Shown piece by piece: positions 36,010 to 44,280 of a stretch of DNA of 64,000 nucleotides. Within the stretch, counting starts at the first letter, position 1, and every line of letters starts with the position of its first letter. Location: positions 62,001 to 126,000 of the forward strand of contig CBDBQH010000003.1 of NCBI GenBank assembly GCA_965208975.1. The letters are read 5' to 3'. The notes under the pieces are model-generated. The model saw only the letters and a program-made list of their open reading frames with translations. It ran no database searches and was not told the origin of the DNA. The DNA is from G963663315 sp965208975. Lineage in GTDB: Bacteria > Pseudomonadota > Gammaproteobacteria > Arenicellales > Poriferihabitantaceae. The translations under genes were made by a program, and so were the position numbers.

Positions 36010-37974
36010 TTAAAAATAACCTGGATTAATAGTAGAACTTTTTTCCTGCTTCTGATACTGGATGTGATACTCCTTGCCAATATTTTCCGACAGAATATCT
36101 CGATATTCATAATCAATTTCTGTATCTGTAGAGAGCAATATTACCTGATGACTGGCATTGGGAAAGTAATTGTCAATCAGATGTCGCCGGTGTTTGCTAT
36201 CAAGTCTCCCTAAAGGTGTGTCGATAACTACCGGCAATGGACGACCCGATGCTTTTGCCAATCCCCACAATATGGACACGGCCAGTAATTGGCGTTCACC
36301 GGCAGACAACCTCTCGGTAGAAATCAATTCACCCTGTTTATTGATAAGACTCAGTGAAAAATTGTCTGGGCTAATATAAATATCGTTGACAAGGTCACTT
36401 TTATGCACAAGAGCCCCAAAGCTATCTTTGATCAATGATTGCAATTTTCCGATGTGCTTACCAATAAGTACAGTTCGATAAATGGTTAGCGTACGTTGTA
36501 CTTCCGCGATGTGCTCCGTAATACGTTTGCTTCTATAAGCGCCAAGTTGCTCATCGTTGGCCTGATAGAGGAAACGGTCCAATTCATCCAGTTTGCCAGA
36601 AAGCTCTTTACTATAATCATCATAGATTCTTTGCAGTGTATTGAGTTCGCCTTGCGCAATCAGGCGTTTATTTTTGGCATCAACAAGTTGCTGTGCAATT
36701 CTCTTGATCGAATCAGCGTCCGGGATCATGGAAAGTTGTGTGTCAAGAACCGCCAACTCCCCACTGATTTCTTTGTGTATCAGTATGAGATGCCGCGCTT
36801 CATCCTGCAAGCGGATAAAGAAATTCCGGTCAAACGGTTTAAAGGTTTCTGCAGGTATATTTAATGGGGTGGGCTGCCTGGCTGATTGATTGCGTTGAAT
36901 TCTGTCATTTTCAAGTATCTGATTCAAAATCACAACCGCAGGATGGTTGCCAATCTGATCAGTAAATTGATTGACAATATCAATGTCCCGGCCTCCTAAA
37001 ATTGAACCGGCATCACGATTCTCCAAGGTTTCTTTTTCCTTCCCTGATTGTTCCTGTGCACGTTGCAGCAAATCTTTAACCAGCCATAATGGTGCAGATC
37101 CTTCGGCAAACTTTCGAATATCATTTTCGACTTTTTTAAGCATTGAATTGCAGTTTCGGTATCTTTCTTCAACCGCCTCTCGTTGTTCATACAATTCTCC
37201 TCCGTGCTTCCTGTAGTCGAAAGCCAGACTGTTGACTTTTCGGTCCAAACAATCTATTTCACTATTCTTGTTCTCAACTTTCTCTTTATATTGTTGAACC
37301 CGTTGTTCAAGTTGATTTACGTTTTTCTCTATTTGCGATAAGGCCCCTGCCACATTACTGTCGATTTGTTGTGCAAGGCGCCTCCTCTCCAGGGTACGCA
37401 GGTCATTGTGCAACTTGTCCACAAGGTCAAGGCCAAGTAAAGACATAATTCCTGTTCGTATTATTCCGGCGGAGCTTTCAGGGTTTGCCAAGTCTTCAAT
37501 CTTTTCTCCGTCAAAGAAAAACAAGGCCGAAATATCGTAAGGCATAAATTCATCAACAAATTCATACCATTGCTTTGACATAACCTCATCAAGGCGCCCA
37601 TCTTTAAACACTTCCACGGTTTCTTTTATAGTTTTTCCAACGGATTTCCAGAGTCGCTTGATGCGTAATACGGTTTCATTACCCTCGCTATAGTAGATTA
37701 ATTCCAATTCGAGTGCGGTTCCGTCTTTTGGATCAATATGACGATTAATAGTCTCTTTCAGGTACTCACTGTAAGACAGGCCTCCGCGATTCGAGCACTT
37801 GGCAAATTTCCCATAAAGGGTCAGTTGAAGTGCGTCAAGAAAGGTGGTTTTGCCACCACCATTCAGCCCCCCAAAAAGAATTATTGGCTTCCTGATACTC
37901 TTGGGCCTTAGGTTGACAACATGCCGGCCTTTATAGATACCGAAGTTGTGAAGAACAATTTCTGTAAAAATCAC
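36010..37974 (-). CDS. dndD: DNA phosphorothioation ATPase DndD
   Basis: 654-residue SMC/Rad50-like ATPase of the sulfur-modification complex. Walker A GLNGGGKT (36-43); FFFDGEKIEDLA near residue 155; long coiled coil; ABC signature RLSAGERQLLAVS and Walker B PVVIDTPLGRLDSKHR close to the C-terminus. Its ATG overlaps the dndC stop as ATGA. It is thought to nick or open DNA for DndC. It differs from the second Rad50-like ATPase at 30986 by having no clear CxxC hook. Confidence 0.93.
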   Translation of the reverse strand: MIFTEIVLHNFGIYKGRHVVNLRPKSIRKPIILFGGLNGGGKTTFLDALQLTLYGKFAKCSNRGGLSYSEYLKETINRHIDPKDGTALELELIYYSEGNETVLRIKRLWKSVGKTIKETVEVFKDGRLDEVMSKQWYEFVDEFMPYDISALFFFDGEKIEDLANPESSAGIIRTGIMSLLGLDLVDKLHNDLRTLERRRLAQQIDSNVAGALSQIEKNVNQLEQRVQQYKEKVENKNSEIDCLDRKVNSLAFDYRKHGGELYEQREAVEERYRNCNSMLKKVENDIRKFAEGSAPLWLVKDLLQRAQEQSGKEKETLENRDAGSILGGRDIDIVNQFTDQIGNHPAVVILNQILENDRIQRNQSARQPTPLNIPAETFKPFDRNFFIRLQDEARHLILIHKEISGELAVLDTQLSMIPDADSIKRIAQQLVDAKNKRLIAQGELNTLQRIYDDYSKELSGKLDELDRFLYQANDEQLGAYRSKRITEHIAEVQRTLTIYRTVLIGKHIGKLQSLIKDSFGALVHKSDLVNDIYISPDNFSLSLINKQGELISTERLSAGERQLLAVSILWGLAKASGRPLPVVIDTPLGRLDSKHRRHLIDNYFPNASHQVILLSTDTEIDYEYRDILSENIGKEYHIQYQKQEKSSTINPGYF

Positions 37975-39545
37975 TGTGTCATCTTCACTGGGAGATTCAT
38001 GGTATCTTCAAATAGAACAGTAGTTTTTTTCCGATTACGAATGCTTTCTCGGGTTTTTTCCCGGGTCTGGGCGAACCCTAATGCATCATCCTCTGATTTA
38101 AAGGCAAACCGACCTAAAGTCTTGTCCAAAGCCCCAAAAAGTTTTGAACGCCTCACCATGGTTCGGTGCTGATATTCGACATGCAACAGGTTTCGAACAA
38201 GCTCGTAGTGTAATCCCTCATTATCGACTCCCTGTTCTTCGCAAATATTTTTCAAAACCAGCATATCATCTTCTTTGAAGAATTGACTCTCTTCAAAATG
38301 TTTGCCCGGATAAGGTTCGCCACGAACATTCTCATAAATTCCTGGTAGCTTGTCCTCTAATTCATGCTTTTCCATTACCCAGATACGGCGAATTTCTTCA
38401 AGCTCTTCCATGGTGATGAGTTGCAGTCGTTTGACTTCTTCCGGCCCCAGGTTTCTGGCAATAATTTCAGCCTTTAGTACAGCCTCCAACAATTGTGCCC
38501 GATATTCTTGTTTATACGGCCCATGAACCAGCCTGTTATTATGTACAGTCAAAGCGCCATTCATTCTGCGGAAATCCCGATGCTTGCGTTCCGCGTCAAT
38601 TTTTACATTTTTCTTATCAGTATCGGGGTCTGTTATGTCTAGCCACTTGTTTCTCAATTCCAGTAGCGGAAGCATCCATTCCTTTTCCTCATCATTTTGA
38701 ATCATGGCAGCCATGGACTTGTCTTCGCCTACCATGGTGCAGACATAACACCCAAAGCGGCTATCTCCACAACTAGGCGTACTGGTATCTACAACCAGTG
38801 GACACTCCCCATCTGATGTAGCTCCCTGGTACATATTCAGAAGTTCTTCGTTCTTAAACCCCCAGGGGTTTTTTTCTTGCATGAGATATTGCCAAACATC
38901 ATCATCATGCCAATCAGCTATGGGGGTATAGACCCAAACCCGGTCGAGTTCCCTGTTTCTACTGAGTAGATCACGTGTACTGTTCTTTTTGAATTTTCTC
39001 ATGTTGGCAGCACGTGATGAACTTTCCACTTCACGAGTTCCAAGAATCAAGATTGCTTCGCCGTTAGCTTTAACCACACTGGTAATAAATTTGTTGGACG
39101 GAGCAATTTTCAGACGACTCGTACACCAGCGAAACTTTGGCCGGGGGGCAGCATATCCCTTGCCAATAAGATTAACCCAGAATCTGTCCTGCACTTCAGG
39201 AACCAGTTGATGCGGTTGAATGGGGAGACATTGTTCCTCGGAAGCTTGTGCCATTTGAGTAAGCGAACGCCCTACCCAAAGCGCCACTATGGGGTTTTCA
39301 ACCAGCGTATCCGTACTGATTACATAAACGCGCTTTACCCGTTTCTCCACAGGCAGCGCTGTAATAGCCTGCCAGACAAGTTGCAATGTAGCCGTGGAGT
39401 CCTTTCCACCACTATATCCAAGCACCCAGGGGATTTCATCAGAAAGATACAGGTCCTGAGTCTGCTTGATAAGGGAGTTAATCGTTCCCTTGTATCCGTG
39501 TGTGTCAAAAACAGTTTTCCGCTCAGGCACTACATTATTTGTCAT
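37971..39545 (-). CDS. dndC: DNA phosphorothioation sulfurtransferase-type protein DndC
   Basis: 524-residue PAPS-reductase-like ATP pyrophosphatase. The PP-loop SGGKDS is at 45-50. Cysteines in WCTSRL and CGDSRFGCYVC are candidates for the iron-sulfur cluster known in DndC. DndC takes sulfur from DndA and replaces a non-bridging phosphate oxygen in DNA. ATG 39545 is chosen because a strong Shine-Dalgarno (GAGGAGAAC) lies immediately before it; a reading from 39575 would overlap dndB by 23 bp. Confidence 0.94.
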   Translation of the reverse strand: MTNNVVPERKTVFDTHGYKGTINSLIKQTQDLYLSDEIPWVLGYSGGKDSTATLQLVWQAITALPVEKRVKRVYVISTDTLVENPIVALWVGRSLTQMAQASEEQCLPIQPHQLVPEVQDRFWVNLIGKGYAAPRPKFRWCTSRLKIAPSNKFITSVVKANGEAILILGTREVESSSRAANMRKFKKNSTRDLLSRNRELDRVWVYTPIADWHDDDVWQYLMQEKNPWGFKNEELLNMYQGATSDGECPLVVDTSTPSCGDSRFGCYVCTMVGEDKSMAAMIQNDEEKEWMLPLLELRNKWLDITDPDTDKKNVKIDAERKHRDFRRMNGALTVHNNRLVHGPYKQEYRAQLLEAVLKAEIIARNLGPEEVKRLQLITMEELEEIRRIWVMEKHELEDKLPGIYENVRGEPYPGKHFEESQFFKEDDMLVLKNICEEQGVDNEGLHYELVRNLLHVEYQHRTMVRRSKLFGALDKTLGRFAFKSEDDALGFAQTREKTRESIRNRKKTTVLFEDTMNLPVKMTQ

Positions 39546-39552
39546 GTTCTCC

Positions 39553-40632
39553 TCATCTAAATGCACTATCCGCACGATGTTCTTCGGGTGTTATCTCAAG
39601 ACCCAGCTGTTTTTTCAGATAAATGGCCGTCAGGATGACATTGTTAGACCCTTTTTGAATACGCCCTCCGATCATGGCGCGGCCTTCCCATACTTCGCTA
39701 TTTGAGCGTTTCCAGTTAATCTTCCCTAATAGCTTTAATCGTTTTCTTTGCTCGGTCACCGACCGCTCCAATAGTGCATTACCCATAACTCCCATGGCTT
39801 GTAGCAAAATGGCATGGCAATGGACAAAGTCTTGGCGAATATCACCCGCTGTTATTTTTGAATCTTTAACGTGCCTCCATTCCTTGATATTTTTACCTAA
39901 TTCATTCCAAAATCGTATAGATAGATTCGTTGCTTCCTGAACACCTTTAATTTCCCTACCGCTCAACAAGGCCGTGTTAGCAGAATGAATAGCGCTGAGT
40001 GTAAATAATTTCCGGGAGCGAGGCGACAGGGCAGACTTCTCCATTTCCACCATATCTCCGAATATCCAGGACTTAAATACGAGCATTTTGGTTATTTTTA
40101 CCCCATCGTCTCTATGATCATACAGCAACCCCAATGACTTACTAGGGCGTACCGCATATCGATTCAGATCTGCAAACATTTGTTGGCAACGCTTTAAACC
40201 CTTATCAACAAAAAAGACAACTGAAATACTTTCATCACCCAGTCGAGGATCTTTCTTTAGCGCCTCTGTTATAGCTGCACGGCGATGCTGGCCGTCGTTA
40301 ATTATGAATTGTGAGTTCATGTCTATTTTCAATGTGCCGATGCGGCTAACTCCCCCCTCATCAGAGAATGGGTGAAAATCCACCTTCCCGTCTATAGACG
40401 CAGTAATAGCTGAAAAGACGTAACTGTTCTTGTTATCGACAATGTACTGAGACATGTCTGGAATACGAGAACGATTAAGGATGCGCTGCGATCTAAGTTC
40501 CGGGACAAGTTCTTCTTCATCAAAAGTAAAAAGTCTCGGAATCAGTTTCAGTGGACACATTGAGGTGTAGTATTCCTTACCCGCTTGAATACCTCGAATT
40601 GCGGGAAAAACATATTCAAAAGATGTATCCAT
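39553..40632 (-). CDS. dndB: DNA phosphorothioation regulator DndB (DGQHR domain)
   Basis: 359 residues from ATG 40632 (an in-frame ATG at 40716 would run across the divergent promoter). The diagnostic DGQHR motif is at 113-117 in FIINDGQHRRAAITEA, preceded by the Ser/Tyr-rich strand and followed by FADLNRYAVRPSKSL. DndB proteins influence the level of phosphorothioation and have been described as transcriptional repressors of dnd genes. First gene of dndBCDE, divergent from dndA, with a palindrome in the shared 103-bp promoter region. Confidence 0.92.
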   Translation of the reverse strand: MDTSFEYVFPAIRGIQAGKEYYTSMCPLKLIPRLFTFDEEELVPELRSQRILNRSRIPDMSQYIVDNKNSYVFSAITASIDGKVDFHPFSDEGGVSRIGTLKIDMNSQFIINDGQHRRAAITEALKKDPRLGDESISVVFFVDKGLKRCQQMFADLNRYAVRPSKSLGLLYDHRDDGVKITKMLVFKSWIFGDMVEMEKSALSPRSRKLFTLSAIHSANTALLSGREIKGVQEATNLSIRFWNELGKNIKEWRHVKDSKITAGDIRQDFVHCHAILLQAMGVMGNALLERSVTEQRKRLKLLGKINWKRSNSEVWEGRAMIGGRIQKGSNNVILTAIYLKKQLGLEITPEEHRADSAFR

Positions 40633-40664
40633 TAGTTTGTATTGTATCAATCTTGTTGAGATAT

Positions 40665-40686
40665 GTTTGTATGTTAATATACAAAC
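40665..40686. promoter_or_regulatory. palindromic candidate operator between dndB and dndA
   Basis: gtttgtat-gttaat-atacaaac: two perfect 8-bp arms with a 6-bp spacer, in the centre of the 103-bp AT-rich gap between divergent dndB and dndA. Its position over likely -10 sequences suits a shared operator for a repressor such as DndB. No motif match to a published DndB site was tested. Confidence 0.5.
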
Positions 40687-40735
40687 AATCATATTCTTAT
40701 GGAAACATACTAGCAATGGTTTTTCTCAGAAAACG

Positions 40736-41860
40736 ATGATTTATTTGGATTGCAATGCGACCTCTCCGATAGAACCGGAAGTCGCAATGATAGTGCGGCA
40801 GTATATGGAAAAAGAGTACGGAAACTCTGGTAGTCGTACCCACCAATATGGTGTAGCAGCAAAAAGCGCTGTTGAATGCGCGCGCGAGCAAATAGCTGAA
40901 GTAGTCAATGCTCAGAGAGATGAAGTGGTATTCACGAGTGGCGCCACCGAGAGTAATAATTTAGCAATTCTGGGGCTAGCCAAGACTTTAAAAGAGAATA
41001 AGAAAACTCATGTTATTACTACAGAAATTGAGCATAAGGCTGTACTTGAACCCTGTGCTGTACTCGAAAAGAATGGTTTCAATGTAACCTATTTACAACC
41101 AGATGCTTGTGGATCGGTTACGGTGAATCAAGTCCAAGGTGCCTTGACAGGGAAAACCGGGTTGATCAGTATAATGCACGTCAACAATGAAACAGGAGTA
41201 ATACAGCCTATCAGTCAGATTGCTGAATCAATTGATGGTTCAGACATCTATTTTCATGTGGATGCCGCTCAGGGATTTGGGAAATTACTCGAACCAGTGG
41301 AGCATGAACGGATCGATATGATCAGTGTGAGTGGGCACAAAATCTACGGACCCAAAGGAGTTGGAGCATTGATCACAAGACGTCGAGAATATAAAAGACC
41401 ACCACTTACACCACTTATGTTTGGCGGAGGGCAAGAGAAAGGGCTGAGGCCGGGTACGCTACCTGTTCCACTAATTGCTGGCTTCGGTTTAGCTGCAGAA
41501 TTATCGAAAAAGCACAACAAAAATTGGTGGATAACGTGTGAGGAAATGAAAGAAAGCGCTGTTTCTGCGTTCAAGCAGATGAAGGTTGATTACCATGGTA
41601 AAAACTCACTGCCAAATACGCTGAATTTCTCTATAGATGGTATTAATTCCGAAGCCGCAATGATCGCGCTTAAAGACATTGTGGCTATTTCCAATGGGTC
41701 AGCTTGCACATCCAGTAGCTATACACCCAGCCATGTCTTAAAAGCTATGGGCCTGACAGATGAAGAAGCCAACCAATGTATTCGAATGAGCTGGTGCCAT
41801 CTTACTCCTGTAGTTGATTGGAAAGCAATATCAGACTGGCTTGGCAGTTTATGCCGATAG
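40736..41860 (+). CDS. dndA: Cysteine desulfurase DndA (IscS/NifS-like)
   Basis: PLP enzyme that supplies persulfide sulfur to DndC, 374 residues from ATG 40736 (MIYLDCNATSP, the classical NifS opening). PLP lysine K202 in SVSGHKIYGPKGVG, H100 in the EIEHKA stretch, VDAAQGFGK near 176, and the active-site cysteine C324 in SNGSACTSSS. Divergent from dndB, which places it in the phosphorothioation locus rather than iron-sulfur assembly. A HipA-like kinase gene starts within 3-48 bp of its stop. Confidence 0.92.
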   Translation: MIYLDCNATSPIEPEVAMIVRQYMEKEYGNSGSRTHQYGVAAKSAVECAREQIAEVVNAQRDEVVFTSGATESNNLAILGLAKTLKENKKTHVITTEIEHKAVLEPCAVLEKNGFNVTYLQPDACGSVTVNQVQGALTGKTGLISIMHVNNETGVIQPISQIAESIDGSDIYFHVDAAQGFGKLLEPVEHERIDMISVSGHKIYGPKGVGALITRRREYKRPPLTPLMFGGGQEKGLRPGTLPVPLIAGFGLAAELSKKHNKNWWITCEEMKESAVSAFKQMKVDYHGKNSLPNTLNFSIDGINSEAAMIALKDIVAISNGSACTSSSYTPSHVLKAMGLTDEEANQCIRMSWCHLTPVVDWKAISDWLGSLCR

Positions 41861-41908
41861 TGATTGAATCAACAACTAATTCATCATCACCATCAACACC
41901 TGCTCACT

Positions 41909-42922
41909 ATGGTTCGAGGAACACACAAAAAACGATACGCCGCGACACCCAGTCAAATCGAAGTGAATGTTCGAGCAATACCGATTCTCCAACAAACGGG
42001 ATGGAAACTTTTAAGTCTTGAGAAGTTTCCGACTGTTGGCACAGTACCCAAGAATTATTTGGCTTACGGAAACCCTGAATTACCCGGAGGATTCGGTTAC
42101 TTTGCAAAGAAGGGGCGAACCCAGGCTGACGCACGGGAATGTGTCACTGAAGAGATTATTTCAAAGATTGGGGCAATGTTGCCGCTGGAGATGGCTCATT
42201 CAAAACTGGTACGAATCGCAAAGAATGATGTTCGGTTTCTCTCTCGGAATTTCGTTGTACGTGGTCAGTATGAATTGTGTCACGGAATTGAACTGGTAGC
42301 ACAATATTTCGAAACCAGCCCCACCGATGTGGAGTCCGTATTCAACCTGCAGAACAGAAAAGCTGAACAGAGTTTTTATACGATTGACAATGTTCTGATG
42401 ATTTTAAAATTCCTGTTTCCAAACGATTTTTTAAAATTAAATGAAGGGCTCTTCAAAATGATTGCTTTTGATGCCTTTATCGGAGCGCCTGACCGACACG
42501 CTATGAATTGGGGAGTTTTAACTCATCTGGATGTCGATTCGAACTTGGTACGTTATTCCCCGATATTTGATACGGCGCGAGGGCTCTTTCGTGAGCATTC
42601 GGATACAGACCTGATCGAGAAAGCAGAACAACAAGGCAGGAATCAATTTATAGAAGGATATACCAATCGTTCACGACCGATTTTCAGCACAGGTCAAACG
42701 CAGCAACCCAATCATTTCTCGTTAGTGAGGTGGATTTCTGAAAACTGCACGGATAACGACCAGAAAGCCATGTGCACAGTGTTCGAAGCCGTGGATATCT
42801 CATCCATTGAGCATTTGCTTCAACGCCGATTCCGGCGTATTATTACCCAGACTCGAATTGAATTCATTAGAGATTTGCTATCAGTTCGAATCAAACGTCT
42901 TCGAGAGGAGGTTCGTATATGA
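41909..42922 (+). CDS. HipA-like kinase, catalytic part only (HipT-like)
   Basis: 337 residues from ATG 41909 (an in-frame ATG at 41864 adds 15 His-rich residues). It matches the C-terminal kinase core of HipA: a YFAKKG strand, EEIISKIGAML, the catalytic loop FIGAPDRHAMNWGVL (compare IGNxDRHxxNxG of HipA) and the metal-binding PIFDTARGLF. It lacks the HipA N-terminal domain, which is encoded by the next gene (ATGA overlap). HipA/HipT kinases phosphorylate aminoacyl-tRNA synthetases in known systems; the target here is unknown. It follows dndA directly, so it is probably co-transcribed. Confidence 0.75.
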   Translation: MVRGTHKKRYAATPSQIEVNVRAIPILQQTGWKLLSLEKFPTVGTVPKNYLAYGNPELPGGFGYFAKKGRTQADARECVTEEIISKIGAMLPLEMAHSKLVRIAKNDVRFLSRNFVVRGQYELCHGIELVAQYFETSPTDVESVFNLQNRKAEQSFYTIDNVLMILKFLFPNDFLKLNEGLFKMIAFDAFIGAPDRHAMNWGVLTHLDVDSNLVRYSPIFDTARGLFREHSDTDLIEKAEQQGRNQFIEGYTNRSRPIFSTGQTQQPNHFSLVRWISENCTDNDQKAMCTVFEAVDISSIEHLLQRRFRRIITQTRIEFIRDLLSVRIKRLREEVRI

Positions 42923-43332
42923 GTCTGATATCTTTCTTTAAACAAAAGTGCTGGGGAATCAACCTCGGTTATATGTCTTCAAAAACACCTACGGAACGAA
43001 TCCTGGAAGTCTATCTTGACTTATCAGACGGACGAAGATCACTGGTGGGACGGCTTTACCAAGAACAGGATGAGTTTGTGTTTCGTTATGATTCTGACTA
43101 CAAGGGAAAGCCGATCTCAGCATTTCCCCGGACTACCAATGAATATCGCTCCGAATTCCTATGGCCATTCTTCGCTACCCGCATCCCGCCACTTGATCGT
43201 GCAGATATGCAAAAAGAGATTGCCAACCAGTCACTCAGAGAAGATCAGGTTATCGAGATTCTTGGAGCAATCGCTAGAGTTTCAGCGACCAACCCATACA
43301 AATTGAAACTAGCCGATGGCGTAGCCAGATAG
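42919..43332 (+). CDS. HipA N-terminal-domain-like protein (HipS-like)
   Basis: 137 residues. SLVGRLYQEQDEFVFRYDSDY followed by PISAFPRTTNEYRS and LWPFFATRIPPLDR corresponds to the N-subdomain 1 of HipA. Its start overlaps the kinase-gene stop. In HipBST systems the small HipS protein counteracts the HipT kinase, so this could be an antitoxin or regulatory subunit. Gene order (kinase first) is reversed relative to hipBST, and no HTH HipB-like gene is seen next to it. A start at a later ATG (residue 19) is possible. Confidence 0.65.
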   Translation: MSLISFFKQKCWGINLGYMSSKTPTERILEVYLDLSDGRRSLVGRLYQEQDEFVFRYDSDYKGKPISAFPRTTNEYRSEFLWPFFATRIPPLDRADMQKEIANQSLREDQVIEILGAIARVSATNPYKLKLADGVAR

Positions 43333-43343
43333 CGCCATCCTCT

Positions 43344-43425
43344 GTCCGTATCGCCATCGCCGGTTTCCAGCATGAAACCAATACCTTCGTTCCGCAATTT
43401 CGCTGGCTACCGGACTCGAAGGTTA
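43344..43425 (+). pseudogene. 5' fragment of an MlrC-family (M81 peptidase-like) gene
   Basis: Translated from 43347 it gives RIAIAGFQHETNTFVPQF, the conserved N-terminus of MlrC/DUF1485 proteins, then homology is lost within about 10 codons. Later parts of the same family occur at 44155, 50689 and 53703. This marks the likely original chromosomal gene at the right edge of the defence island. Confidence 0.65.
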
Positions 43426-43431
43426 TAAAAT

Positions 43432-43944
43432 TTACAGGTTATTTTGTTTGTCCAGAGATGATGGTTTCAGGCTATGGTGGCTCAGTAAAACATCCCGCAG
43501 TTCCACGCCAAGAACTTCGCGCACCCCCGATAAATCCATGCCGTTATCAAATGCACAAGTGTGCATCTTTTTAAGCAAGTCAGGAAACGGCTCAAACTCG
43601 TTCGCGTACTGAAAAGCAATACTCTGAATCTCAAATTGGTCTTTCCCTTCAACCTCGCAAACCAGTTTTCCAGCTTCTGCTTTTGCCCAATCCCCAGCAT
43701 TGATTGCCAAGGATATTTTCTCACCTAATTCTGTAAGACGTATTGGGCTCGCGCTTGTTACAGGAGTCGGTGGAAGCCGCTTTAGTATATCTTTTATGTC
43801 ATTGCGAATCTCATTGATAAAACTACGAAAGCTCTCCCGATCACTGTTGACTTCTCCCTGCCATTTGCCGTACTTGAAGGCGAATGTGATTGCCGAAATC
43901 ACCAGAGTAACAGATATACCAAGTGCCAAATACGCCAAATTCAT
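43432..43944 (-). CDS. Hypothetical single-pass membrane protein
   Basis: 170 residues. One N-terminal membrane segment (about 4-23), then a short helical stretch (NSDRESFRSFINEIRNDIKDILKRL) and a soluble domain with SIAFQYANEFEPFPDLLKKMHTCAF-type helices, shown here in parts. No family recognised. It is inserted between two fragments of the broken mlrC-like gene, so it arrived with accessory DNA. The 43945-44078 stretch upstream of its start shows no other gene. Confidence 0.6.
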   Translation of the reverse strand: MNLAYLALGISVTLVISAITFAFKYGKWQGEVNSDRESFRSFINEIRNDIKDILKRLPPTPVTSASPIRLTELGEKISLAINAGDWAKAEAGKLVCEVEGKDQFEIQSIAFQYANEFEPFPDLLKKMHTCAFDNGMDLSGVREVLGVELRDVLLSHHSLKPSSLDKQNNL

Positions 43945-44078
43945 TAAGGTCTCCGTGAGTCAGGTCAACTGGTTGAATGCAGGGTTCCAGCGACATAATA
44001 CCATACCCTTATTCACTGGTTTTGCTCGCCTTGGCATTATTATATCTTACTGCTCAATTCCTGTGTTGGGGGGATGCA

Positions 44079-44155
44079 CTCATCCATCAAGCATAGCATT
44101 TGCTTCAACGGCGGTTCCGGCATATTATCACACAAGCCCGGATTGAATTCATTAG
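44079..44155 (+). pseudogene. 3' remnant of a second hipA-like kinase gene (copy 1)
   Basis: About 75 bp match, with roughly ten differences, the end of the intact kinase gene (42803-42872): both read as helix HLLQRRFRxIITQxRIEFIR. The reading frame upstream is lost. It joins an MlrC-like fragment at 44155. A near-identical remnant lies at 50616-50688. Confidence 0.6.
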
Positions 44156-44272
44156 ACGCGGTCTATCTTGATTTGCACGGCGCCATGGTGGTGGAAAGCT
44201 TCGAAGACGGCGAAGGTGAATTATTGTGCCGTGTGAGGGCGGTGACCGGACCGGATATGCCACTGGTCGTGA

Positions 44273-44280
44273 GTCTGGAC
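44273..44280. repeat. 8-bp target site duplication (gtctggac), left
   Basis: gtctggac occurs at 44273-44280, 45996-46003 and 47719-47726: left of, between and right of the two IS copies. The uninterrupted target is seen in the second direct repeat near 50808. Confidence 0.85.
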
